A DNA stretch of 64,000 nt from an uncultured Eudoraea sp. (lineage in GTDB: Bacteria > Bacteroidota > Bacteroidia > Flavobacteriales > Flavobacteriaceae): the NCBI RefSeq assembly GCF_947258925.1, contig NZ_CAMYKG010000019.1, positions 1 to 64,000 on the forward strand, given 5' to 3'. The position numbers and the translations under genes were made by a program. The notes beneath the pieces were generated by a model. It saw nothing but the letters and a program-made list of their open reading frames with translations. It did no database searches and was not told the origin of the DNA. Shown here one piece after another: positions 1 through 8,116 of this stretch (the stretch's first letter is position 1; each line of letters begins with the position of its first letter).

Positions 1-420
1 AAGAATGGGATCGGTGCCGCCTACATTACGGCAAAAGCCGCCGCGAGTACTGTTATTTTTGAAGGCATCAGCGAAAGGCACTTTGAAAAATATTATAAAC
101 CTATATGCAGAGACCTTGACAAGGATAACTGGGTTGGAAAATGGATCTTCTTGATCACCAGAATCATTCAAAAATCTGCTGTTTTAAAAAGAGGATTGCT
201 GGACCGGGTTGGAAAAGAACAAACACAAGAGCATTCGTCTCTCAGATTGAGCTCTGCTCTTTGGGATACTTTCACAGGCAGCGCAGGTTATAGAAATATC
301 CTCAGGCGCTTCCTTCATCCCAGTCTTCTTTTTGGACTAGTCAAGAGTACGGTAGCATCGAACATATCAATAATTAATCGCAATAGTCATGAAAAACAAG
401 AAGCTCGGCAAACTTTATAA
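1..420 (+). CDS. C-terminal part of a FAD-dependent oxidoreductase / geranylgeranyl-reductase-like protein (5' end outside window)
   Basis: Frame 1 is open from base 1 (KNGIGAAYITAKAAASTVIFEGISERHFEKYYKP...) to TAA at 418-420; family is a weak guess from the G-x-A-x-x-x-A-K-A-A segment. Confidence 0.5.
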   Translation, partial: KNGIGAAYITAKAAASTVIFEGISERHFEKYYKPICRDLDKDNWVGKWIFLITRIIQKSAVLKRGLLDRVGKEQTQEHSSLRLSSALWDTFTGSAGYRNILRRFLHPSLLFGLVKSTVASNISIINRNSHEKQEARQTL

Positions 421-748
421 GGACAAAGAAATCATTGTTAAACAAGGAGACAAGGGTAAATGCCTTTATGTGATCCAGGAAGGCAGGGTAGATGTGATCC
501 ATGAAACGCCTGAAGGAGACCAAAAGATAGCGGAACTGGGCGAGTCGGACTTCTTCGGAGAAATGGGCCTTTTTGAGAACGATGTGCGCTCGTGTACCGT
601 TCGGGCTGCCGGGGAGGTCAGAATACTCACAATTGATAAGCGAAATTTCTTCAAGTCCATAAACAGGGACTCTTCCTTAGCTTATAGGTTGCTGGAAAAA
701 ATGTCGAACAGATTACGGGAAGCAAACGAAAAGATCAATAATCCCTGA
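389..748 (+). CDS. Cyclic nucleotide-binding (cNMP) domain protein
   Basis: Crp-like cNMP fold motifs: GDKGKCLYVIQEGRVDV...GESDFFGEMGLFENDVRSCTVRA; overlaps previous CDS by 32 nt. Confidence 0.85.
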   Translation: MKNKKLGKLYKDKEIIVKQGDKGKCLYVIQEGRVDVIHETPEGDQKIAELGESDFFGEMGLFENDVRSCTVRAAGEVRILTIDKRNFFKSINRDSSLAYRLLEKMSNRLREANEKINNP

Positions 749-769
749 TCTTTGGCTACAGGGGTTTTT

Positions 770-890
770 ACGGAAGCCATACTCAAAATAGATAAAAAAG
801 GGATGCACTTGGACATTATGGATCTTTGAAACATCAAACCCAGTAAACAGCATTTTGGTTACGAGCGTGACGCTCACGCCAGCAGGCGAT
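770..890 (+). repeat. Dispersed repeat copy: 3' gene-tail-like segment followed by REP-like acgagcgtgacgctcacgcc
   Basis: actcaaaatagataaaaaagggatgcacttggacattatggatctttga resembles 3985-4032; followed by acgagcgtgacgctcacgccagcaggcga at 861-889. Confidence 0.6.
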
Positions 891-997
891 AATAGTGGCG
901 TCGATCAAAATTGCCCGGAAAAACAATAACAAATAAAACCAATGAACATATTATCTGACTTCGTGCCTCGTACTTCTAACTTCGTACCTGATAATTC

Positions 998-1019
998 TGA
1001 CGCTCGCGCCAGCGAGGGG
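998..1019. repeat. REP-like hairpin (tgacgctcgcgccagcgagggg)
   Basis: Same core as 4067-4088 and 4139-4160; CTCGC-GCCA-GCGAG stem-loop. Confidence 0.7.
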
Positions 1020-1059
1020 GAATTAATGAGCATAAATAGATACTAACTAGCAATGAGCT

Positions 1060-1920
1060 TTACTCTTTAATCGTATTTGGCAGGGATTTGATTGGCCTAA
1101 TTTTAATGTCCTTATAAAATACTTCCGCGGATTCTGATTGCAGTTCAATTTTCCCTTTTGTTAGGGGAATCTCCTTTCCATCCCCGGCATTGTGGCGTGA
1201 ATTATTCAAGATCATGGTTACGGTACCATTGACCATGTGCACACTTGTCCCTTCGAAACAGAAAAGGTCTATGGTGTTCCATTCGCCACTTGGTTTTTCG
1301 GCATCGGGGTATTTTTTACAATTCCTACCGTTTTCACTATGCTCGCTAAAAGTTAAAAGTTCGGCATTAGGGTCATAATAATAGGTGCTATCTTTACCCA
1401 TATGTGCCCTTACATCAATTATCGTTCCTGCAACACCCCAGAAATCCCCGCAATCGCCTTCCTGAATTTGAAATTCCTGCGATTTTAGCCAGAAGAGGTC
1501 ATTTTCCCCATGAGTTCCAATTCCATGGTATAGGAGTCCGCTATCCCTTTTATCAGACGGCTCTTCTCTTGGATACCATTTCTTACTACCCCATTTGAAT
1601 TGAAGCTGAAGATGATAATTTTCAAATTCGCCTTTGGTGAAAATTCCTCCCCAAACCTGCCCGGAAATACGCATTACAGAAGTTCCGTCCAGATCTACCA
1701 TCGAAAAAACTCCCAAGGAATCATTGTTGTGGCCGATAGCAGGTTGCGATTCAATATTTTCCCAACTTACATCAGGCCCAAAACTTGGGCCTAGGTAGGT
1801 ATCCCATTGTTCAAGGTTATCCCCGTTGAAAAGATAGTTCCAATCAGGGTCTTTCTTTTCCGCCTGTTTACAGGCAAAGGTCATTAACATGCAGCTTAGG
1901 ACAAGATATTTTGTTTTCAT
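1060..1920 (-). CDS. DUF1080 (3-keto-disaccharide hydrolase-like) lipoprotein
   Basis: Lipoprotein signal (MLMTFAC), WNYLFNGDNLEQWDTY, FENYHLQLQFKWGSKKWYPRE..., C-terminal GKIELQSESAEVFYKDIKIRPI typical of DUF1080. Confidence 0.9.
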   Translation of the reverse strand: MKTKYLVLSCMLMTFACKQAEKKDPDWNYLFNGDNLEQWDTYLGPSFGPDVSWENIESQPAIGHNNDSLGVFSMVDLDGTSVMRISGQVWGGIFTKGEFENYHLQLQFKWGSKKWYPREEPSDKRDSGLLYHGIGTHGENDLFWLKSQEFQIQEGDCGDFWGVAGTIIDVRAHMGKDSTYYYDPNAELLTFSEHSENGRNCKKYPDAEKPSGEWNTIDLFCFEGTSVHMVNGTVTMILNNSRHNAGDGKEIPLTKGKIELQSESAEVFYKDIKIRPIKSLPNTIKE

Positions 1921-1952
1921 AGTTCTAAAAATCTTTAGTTCAAGGTATTGAT

Positions 1953-2219
1953 TTATCCCGGATTTCGTAAGTATGCGATCAAATCTGCCATGGCCTTTTC
2001 GTCTATAATTCGTTCATACCCTTCTAGCATTATAGATTGTTCTATGGTAGTCCTTTCTTCATTCCAAGTATTAATTTGCAATGCAATCAAGATGCCAATA
2101 ACCACCAGCGCAATTTCCCCAATAGCATATAGCAAGTATTTACTGAATTTGCCCGCCCGCCCGTTTGGCGGGTTTTCAGTCAGCAATTGTTTTCTAATGT
2201 GTCTGAAGAATTTAATCAT
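1953..2219 (-). CDS. Chimeric short ORF: DUF6090-type N-terminus fused to a cytochrome c-like C-terminal tail
   Basis: MIKFFRHIRKQLL...YAIGEIALVVIGILIALQINTWNEER is the DUF6090 N-terminus; SIMLEGYERIIDEKAMADLIAYLRNPG resembles the end of large heme-binding/PVC-type cytochrome proteins. Confidence 0.65.
   Translation of the reverse strand: MIKFFRHIRKQLLTENPPNGRAGKFSKYLLYAIGEIALVVIGILIALQINTWNEERTTIEQSIMLEGYERIIDEKAMADLIAYLRNPG
2137..2177. repeat. 41-bp GC-rich block, copy 1 (identical to 3029-3069)
   Basis: tatttactgaatttgcccgcccgcccgtttggcgggttttc; contains CCCGCC-N5-GGCGGG hairpin. Confidence 0.9.
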
Positions 2220-2346
2220 ACTTGTTTAGTTATAATTCCAACGCGGCAGGCTGGTATCTTCGCCTTATCTGGCCTATAGCTACGCTTTGTCCTACTAAAA
2301 ATGTCTACCAGACATTTTCTATACGCTCGGTCCTAGACAAATTTTA

Positions 2347-3111
2347 TCATTGTTTGAGTTTATCATTTATCAATTCAATGACTTTTGCAGTTTCCTTTAA
2401 GTTGTGATGCAGCATTACAGAAATTATACTTCTTTGTACAGTGACTGATATAATCATTGGTAAGTAAATAGGATCATTGGTTAATGATTCATAATCGTTT
2501 GGAATGAGAGGAACATTAAAAGGATTATTTGGATCAAATGTTTTGTGCTCATAGCTAAACAGTCTGTCAATATGTGATTGGCGATCGGGTTGGAAAGATT
2601 CAAAATATTCCATTTCTTCAAGAAGGTCTTTATACGTTAATTCAAAGAGCTCAATAATATTTTTTCTTAGTGTATCTGATATAATAATATTATAACCAAC
2701 ATTTTTTAATCCTTCGTACCCTGCATATGATAGTGAAAGATTTGTTCCTGGCTTTCGGGCATCCTGAAAATGTTTGTTCAGAGTATCTGAATATTTCCCT
2801 TTTTTTTCAAGGTGATTAATTATAACTTCGCTTGATTTCTTCCAGTTTGATCTGTTTATTGAATCAAAAATCATTCGGTTGTAATTGTGCTCTAAAGAAG
2901 TCAAAAGCTCTGTCAGTACTTTTCGTTCCTGTTTTCGGTCTTTATTAAACTCATTCCAGTTATTTATTTGAAGAGCAATCAATATCCCAAGGACCACCAA
3001 TACAATTTCCCCAACGGCATATAAGATATATTTACTGAATTTGCCCGCCCGCCCGTTTGGCGGGTTTTCGGATAGTAGTTTTTGTCGGATTTTACGGAAG
3101 AAGTTGATCAT
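2347..3111 (-). CDS. DUF6090 family membrane protein
   Basis: MINFFRKIRQKLL...YAVGEIVLVVLGILIALQINNWNE N-terminal signature. Confidence 0.85.
   Translation of the reverse strand: MINFFRKIRQKLLSENPPNGRAGKFSKYILYAVGEIVLVVLGILIALQINNWNEFNKDRKQERKVLTELLTSLEHNYNRMIFDSINRSNWKKSSEVIINHLEKKGKYSDTLNKHFQDARKPGTNLSLSYAGYEGLKNVGYNIIISDTLRKNIIELFELTYKDLLEEMEYFESFQPDRQSHIDRLFSYEHKTFDPNNPFNVPLIPNDYESLTNDPIYLPMIISVTVQRSIISVMLHHNLKETAKVIELINDKLKQ
3029..3069. repeat. 41-bp GC-rich block, copy 2
   Basis: Identical to 2137-2177 by eye. Confidence 0.9.
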
Positions 3112-3123
3112 TGCTTTGTTATC

Positions 3124-3855
3124 TTATACATTCTTACTTGCATTTAATTCTATTTCTATGGCTTTAATGACGTTTTGTATTTCTATCACTGCTTCCTTGT
3201 AAACATTCAAATTGTTTAAAGAAGCATTCTTTATCCATTGTAAATGATTCATAAATTCATGATCATCTATAAGAGTTTCATAATTGTTGGGGATAGCATT
3301 ATTCTTCCATTCAACGGGTTCAATTCGCTTTAGGAACATGGGATAAGTAAAAGCAATGTGATCTTCCCTAAAAAAGCCTCCTATGTCTTTGCTGTAGGTA
3401 TAAGTCTGGTTATAAAGATTTAATATGCTATTTCTCAAATCCGGATTAGAAATAATATCCACGCCTCTTGAGTTTAGATTTGATATGGCTCCACTATTTA
3501 AATTAAAATGCTCATAGCTATTCCATTGGGCAAAATGATAGCTAAGTGAATCGTGATAGTCTCCCCGATTTTTAATATGCTTGATAAGTACCTCGCACGA
3601 ATAATTAACCTCTTTGTAGATTATTATGGTATTTTCAATCGCATTGATATCGGAATTTAATTCTGTATGGAATTGTTGTAAAAGTTCTTTTTCAATAGTT
3701 TTTGCTTTTCGGTCTTCATTCCAATTATTGATCTGCAATGCAATCAAAATACCGATAACAACAAGAACAATCTCCCCAATAGCATAGCGGGCATATTTTA
3801 AAGGCTTGTTATCGTCTGCGAGTTTTTTGCGTATTTTTCTAAAGAAGCCTATCAT
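3124..3855 (-). CDS. DUF6090 family membrane protein
   Basis: MIGFFRKIRKKLADDNKPLKYARYAIGEIVLVVIGILIALQINNWNEDRK. Confidence 0.85.
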   Translation of the reverse strand: MIGFFRKIRKKLADDNKPLKYARYAIGEIVLVVIGILIALQINNWNEDRKAKTIEKELLQQFHTELNSDINAIENTIIIYKEVNYSCEVLIKHIKNRGDYHDSLSYHFAQWNSYEHFNLNSGAISNLNSRGVDIISNPDLRNSILNLYNQTYTYSKDIGGFFREDHIAFTYPMFLKRIEPVEWKNNAIPNNYETLIDDHEFMNHLQWIKNASLNNLNVYKEAVIEIQNVIKAIEIELNASKNV

Positions 3856-3963
3856 AAGAAAGAAGAGGTTGGTTGTTCTTTCTAAGATACTGAATTATCC
3901 AACACCTCTGGTAATATGATAAATCATGAGGAATAAACAGACCATCCAACTGATATAACGATT

Positions 3964-4160
3964 GCAGGAGGCCTGGAAACTGTACTCAAAATTGATAATA
4001 AAGGCTTACACTTAGGTATGACGGATCTTTGAAAGATAAATTGCTGATAGCTTTGATGTCACGAGCGTGACGCTCGCGCCAGCGAGGGTATGATGGACCT
4101 TTGAAAGATAAATTACTGAGAGCTTTAATGTCACGAGTGTGACGCTCGCGCCAGCGAGGG
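3964..4160. repeat. Dispersed repeat with 72-bp tandem duplication (4017-4088 / 4089-4160) ending in REP-like hairpins
   Basis: tatgacggatctttgaaagataaattgctgatagctttgatgtcacgagcgtgacgctcgcgccagcgaggg followed by tatgatggacctttgaaagataaattactgagagctttaatgtcacgagtgtgacgctcgcgccagcgaggg. Confidence 0.9.
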
Positions 4161-4259
4161 GCTATTCTCTTTCAAATTACGATAATCTTTATATGAACTA
4201 TAACTCCCGATTCCACTTCTATTCAGACAATTAAATATACCATGCGTTTTAGCCGGATA

Positions 4260-4550
4260 TTAATTATTTTCGACTTGCTTTTCAGAATACGCGTCACTGG
4301 TTTCTTGTAATTCAGAAATGATTTTTTTGTCTTTTTTTAATGTAGATTTAAGTGCTATAATTATTGGCGTTAGAACAAAAATTGCAATTATAATACCAAA
4401 AGAGAATAAAGAAAATATTAATAAAGCTAATGATGTTTTAATGTTCCAAAATAATAGCGTAATACTTACTTCAGTGGTGTTTTGAAGTGTGAATATAACA
4501 ACAAATATCAGTGCTATTATTGTTAATCCTAAATTAGTTGTCTGTTTCAT
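4260..4550 (-). CDS. LapA-domain (DUF1049-like) small membrane protein
   Basis: FTLQNTTEVSITLLFWNIKTSLALLIFSLFSFGIIIA pattern typical of LapA. Confidence 0.8.
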   Translation of the reverse strand: MKQTTNLGLTIIALIFVVIFTLQNTTEVSITLLFWNIKTSLALLIFSLFSFGIIIAIFVLTPIIIALKSTLKKDKKIISELQETSDAYSEKQVENN

Positions 4551-4980
4551 TTTTTATAGTTTACTTAATTGGTTTCATTTTAGTTTTTTTAATTAAACGT
4601 ACCCTACTAAAATTCATTTAAAAATACACCTTGTTTTAAAGTGAATAAATGATCTTCATCATATGTATTGTTTAATGAATCTTATTAACGAAACTTTATA
4701 TTAGTTAAAACCCTTGGATATATTTATCAGCAACATGTGCACACTAGATAGCGCAACAAAAGTTGCTTTTATTGGCGGGGTTACCTATCGCCAACCGGGG
4801 GCAATATAACTTGCTCAAAACAGGGTCTCGATTCAAGATGATATGGAAATTATTCAAAAAAGACAGATACTAAAGCCTGTGCTTTCACACAAAAAATAAG
4901 CCAAAACAATTTAAATGGGAAAGGGTAATATTAGAGAAGAAGGAATTTATATATTTAGAAATAATAAACACATGGCCAAT

Positions 4981-6627
4981 ATGAAATATGTTGCTTTAGC
5001 GATTAGTATCTCATTCTTGTTTATGAGCTGTTTACAAGAAAAGGAAGAGATATCCCCACAAACAGAATACACCAGTACTAAATATGAGAGCCTGGTTAGT
5101 CTGTTTACTAAATGGAGGACATTTGAAAACCCTCCACAAGTTAATGGAGTACCAGATTATTCGCGCACTGGTTTTGAGAAAAGACACCCCCAATTTAATA
5201 CCTTAAAAACTGAACTATTAGCTATAGATACTACTTCCTGGCCAGTCCCTGAACAGGTAGACTGGATGATAGTTTGGGCTGAAATGAATGGTTATGATTT
5301 TAATTATAGGGTTCTTAGGCCCTGGGAACGAGATCCGGCCTTTTATAAGTCGGTCTGGACCTATAAAAGTGATGTTCCGGCACACGAAGGCCCCACCCAT
5401 CATCGAACAACGGAATTATGGACCTACAGCTATCCTTTATCCGAAAGTGAACGTACACGCCTTATCAAAGATCTTAAGGTAATCCCCGGTTTAAATGAAC
5501 AGGCAAAAAACAACCTGACAGGTAATGCGAAAGATTTGTGGATCACGGGGATTAGAGATATCGAGGAACAAAGCAGGGTCCTTAATAAGTTTAAAGAAAA
5601 AGAGGAAATAAAAGCAGATAAGGAAATAGTAGCAGTCATAAACCAGGCCATTACTTCTACAGATAATTTCGTTACGTGGTTAAAGGAACAATCAAATTCT
5701 AAAACCGGGCCTTCAGGAATTGGTAAGGAAAATTACACCTGGTACCTTCAAAATGTGCACCTTGTTCCTTTGACCTGGGAAGATGAGGTCATGATTTTAA
5801 AGAGGGAACTGGCAAGGGCCTGGGCCTCCCTAAAACTGGAAGAACATAAGAATAGAGATTTACCGGAATTGGAAGATGCTAACTCACCGGAAGCTTACCA
5901 AAAGCTGGCAGATGCTGCTGCAAATAGTCTGATCAGTTTTTTACGGGAACAGGAGATAGTAACCGTAAAGCCCTATTTTGAACCTGCTTTGCGAGAACAT
6001 CTTGGTGAATATGTTCCCAGGGAGAAACGAAACTTTTTCCTGATAGGGGAGCATTATGACCCCCGACCTTTATACTCGCATTTTTATCATTGGTTTGAAT
6101 TAGCAAGGATGAAGGTCGAACCTCATAAAAGTGAGATACGCCGCGGTCCGTTATTATATAATATTTTTGATTCCAGAAATGAAGGCACTGCTACCGCCGT
6201 TGAGGAAATGTTTATGCAAGCCGGACTATATAGCGATAGTCCAAGGACCAGGGAAATTGTATATATTATGATCGCTCAAAGGGCCGCAAGAGGTTTGGGT
6301 TCTTTGTATGCACACGCTAATGAAATGACGATGGAGGAAGCCGGAGGAATACACTCAGAGTATACCCCCAGGAGGTGGATGAAAACGGAAAAGGAGTTAC
6401 TTATTTTTGAACAGCATCTGTACCTCAGACAACCCGGGTATGGCACCAGTTATATCACAGGAAAATACCTATTGGAAAACGCCATGGCGGCCTATGCCAA
6501 AAGCATGGAGCAGGAGGAAAAACCATTTATACTCAAAGATTTTTTTGATATGCTAAATAGCATTGGGAACATTCCTATCTCTTTAGGACATTGGGAAATG
6601 ACAGGCTCTAATAAAATTTGGAATTAA
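4981..6627 (+). CDS. DUF885-like secreted lipoprotein (putative metallopeptidase-related)
   Basis: Start chosen at MKYVALAISISFLFMSC (lipobox); GKENYTWYLQNVHLVPLTWE and RNEGTATAVEEMFMQAGL segments as in DUF885-type proteins. Confidence 0.7.
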   Translation: MKYVALAISISFLFMSCLQEKEEISPQTEYTSTKYESLVSLFTKWRTFENPPQVNGVPDYSRTGFEKRHPQFNTLKTELLAIDTTSWPVPEQVDWMIVWAEMNGYDFNYRVLRPWERDPAFYKSVWTYKSDVPAHEGPTHHRTTELWTYSYPLSESERTRLIKDLKVIPGLNEQAKNNLTGNAKDLWITGIRDIEEQSRVLNKFKEKEEIKADKEIVAVINQAITSTDNFVTWLKEQSNSKTGPSGIGKENYTWYLQNVHLVPLTWEDEVMILKRELARAWASLKLEEHKNRDLPELEDANSPEAYQKLADAAANSLISFLREQEIVTVKPYFEPALREHLGEYVPREKRNFFLIGEHYDPRPLYSHFYHWFELARMKVEPHKSEIRRGPLLYNIFDSRNEGTATAVEEMFMQAGLYSDSPRTREIVYIMIAQRAARGLGSLYAHANEMTMEEAGGIHSEYTPRRWMKTEKELLIFEQHLYLRQPGYGTSYITGKYLLENAMAAYAKSMEQEEKPFILKDFFDMLNSIGNIPISLGHWEMTGSNKIWN

Positions 6628-6797
6628 TTATTAAACCAAAATTAGTATTAGATAATCATAGGTAGAAAAGGATGGTTTTACTCCCCGGTTTACTATAGTT
6701 GACGCAGGTACTTAACGCTCACGCATAAGAGGATTCCATGTCCCGGCAAGCTCCATGGTTAGGATAAATTAAGACGGGCTTATGTATATATTCAGTA

Positions 6798-7592
6798 TTA
6801 TTTTTTAAGTTCTTTTAAAACCAATTCAGCTATTTGTTTGTGGCAACTGGTCATTGGGTGCCATTCATCATACCATAAGTATGTTTCCGGTTCGGGAAAT
6901 TTATAGGTTCCTTTCCATGGTTTTTCATTGAACTGATTGTTGGAAACCAAATGGTTCATAAATGCATATATGTCAACAAAGTATATTTCTATTCCCGGGA
7001 ATGATTTCGCCAACCCTGTTTTTTTATCAAAGAGCATATTGACAAGTTCAGAGTTGAATTCTTTTGTTAATTCCTGCACAGCGGGAATAAGACTGTGATA
7101 CGCCGTCTCTGGACCGTAACCAGGTGCCAGGGTGAGGTCAAAATTATTAAATACGATGAAATGTTTCCCTCCTTTTTCTATGAGCTTTTGTAGTCCGGTT
7201 TTAATATTCCTGACGGAGTTTGAAGGGTCATCTTTATTATCCCAGTAGTCGTTTATACCTATCCAAACTGAAAAAAGTGTTTCCTCAGCATTAGTTGTCA
7301 ATTCGTATTGGTCTATTTGCCAATTAAAACCCGACCAATCAAATCCCATATAATGTCCATTGTCTGTCCTGGCTCCACCCCAGGCACGGTTGTCCACGTA
7401 CCGGCATTCAATCAATAAAGCTAAATATTCTACCCATACAAGCCCATTGGTATCTCGGTTGAAGCCATGGCCATTTACATAACCGTTATCTGTAAAGCTA
7501 TCACCAAAGGCAACGATATTGTTGAAATTTTGGGCGGATACATGAATTGAGAATAAGAAAATAGAAATAAAAAAGAATACTACATTTTTCAT
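6798..7592 (-). CDS. SGNH/GDSL hydrolase (secreted)
   Basis: Signal peptide; block I FGDSFTDNG, SVWIGINDYWD, C-terminal DEWHPMTSCHKQIAE (D-x-x-H). Confidence 0.9.
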   Translation of the reverse strand: MKNVVFFFISIFLFSIHVSAQNFNNIVAFGDSFTDNGYVNGHGFNRDTNGLVWVEYLALLIECRYVDNRAWGGARTDNGHYMGFDWSGFNWQIDQYELTTNAEETLFSVWIGINDYWDNKDDPSNSVRNIKTGLQKLIEKGGKHFIVFNNFDLTLAPGYGPETAYHSLIPAVQELTKEFNSELVNMLFDKKTGLAKSFPGIEIYFVDIYAFMNHLVSNNQFNEKPWKGTYKFPEPETYLWYDEWHPMTSCHKQIAELVLKELKK

Positions 7593-7627
7593 TTTAATTG
7601 ATTCGAGATGTTATACTGTGTGTATTT

Positions 7628-8020
7628 TTATTTCTTTGTGCCTGTCCAGGGTGCTGTTAAGTTTCTATTCGGACAATAGGTAATTCCAAATAGCTCACCA
7701 TTGTGCAAATAACCAGAATGATAATATTCGTTGCTATTATCTCTTGTAGTAAATGCGAAATATACTTTGTCCCAATTATCATTTAATAGAGCATTTTCAA
7801 GGGCACTTCCATAAAAAGTACCTTTTAAATTATTTCCTTCGATTGATTCTACTATAAAGGGCTGAAAGTATCCTTCAGATTGTGGTGTTGGTCTTAAATC
7901 GATTACCCATTCACCAATTAACGCATCAACATCATTATTTTCAGTTTGGTTTTCCATCTGGGCATTCATTTGGAAAGTAATAAACAGTACCAAAAATGTA
8001 AGGGAAAAGAGATATTTCAT
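7628..8020 (-). CDS. Secreted hypothetical protein
   Basis: Start moved to MKYLFSLTFLVLFITFQMNAQ (signal peptide); the upstream ATG at 8077 lies in a gene-tail relic. Confidence 0.65.
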   Translation of the reverse strand: MKYLFSLTFLVLFITFQMNAQMENQTENNDVDALIGEWVIDLRPTPQSEGYFQPFIVESIEGNNLKGTFYGSALENALLNDNWDKVYFAFTTRDNSNEYYHSGYLHNGELFGITYCPNRNLTAPWTGTKK

Positions 8021-8059
8021 AGGATTCAGTTTTAACAATTTGATGCGCAAGGGTAAGTA

Positions 8060-8110
8060 AAAGCAACTAATATCCATGATCCTCCGGTAATCGATTTTCC
8101 TCTTTAAAAT
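8060..8110 (-). pseudogene. Relic of the 3' end of a TolB-like/TPR gene
   Basis: 21-bp identity (8070-8090 vs 10079-10099) encoding ...LPEDHGY, followed in-frame by TAG; matches C-terminus LPEDHGYPMY of the 10067-11809 CDS. Confidence 0.55.
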
Positions 8111-8116
8111 ACGCCC

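Noticed and set aside
957-989. cttcgtgcctcgtacttctaacttcgtacctg degenerate short repeats (also 9958-9992)
   Set aside because: Low-complexity intergenic CTTCGTACTTC-like runs; no evidence of function or mobility beyond simple-sequence decay.
4772-4794. TTGGCG...CGCCAA inverted repeat upstream of the DUF885-like gene
   Set aside because: Short 6-bp arms with an 11-nt loop and no T-tract or motif match; insufficient for a regulatory call.
8021-8077. N-terminal extension MDISCFYLPLRIKLLKLNP of the 7628 ORF
   Set aside because: The ATG lies within the TPR gene-tail relic, and a good signal peptide starts at MKYLFSL (8020).
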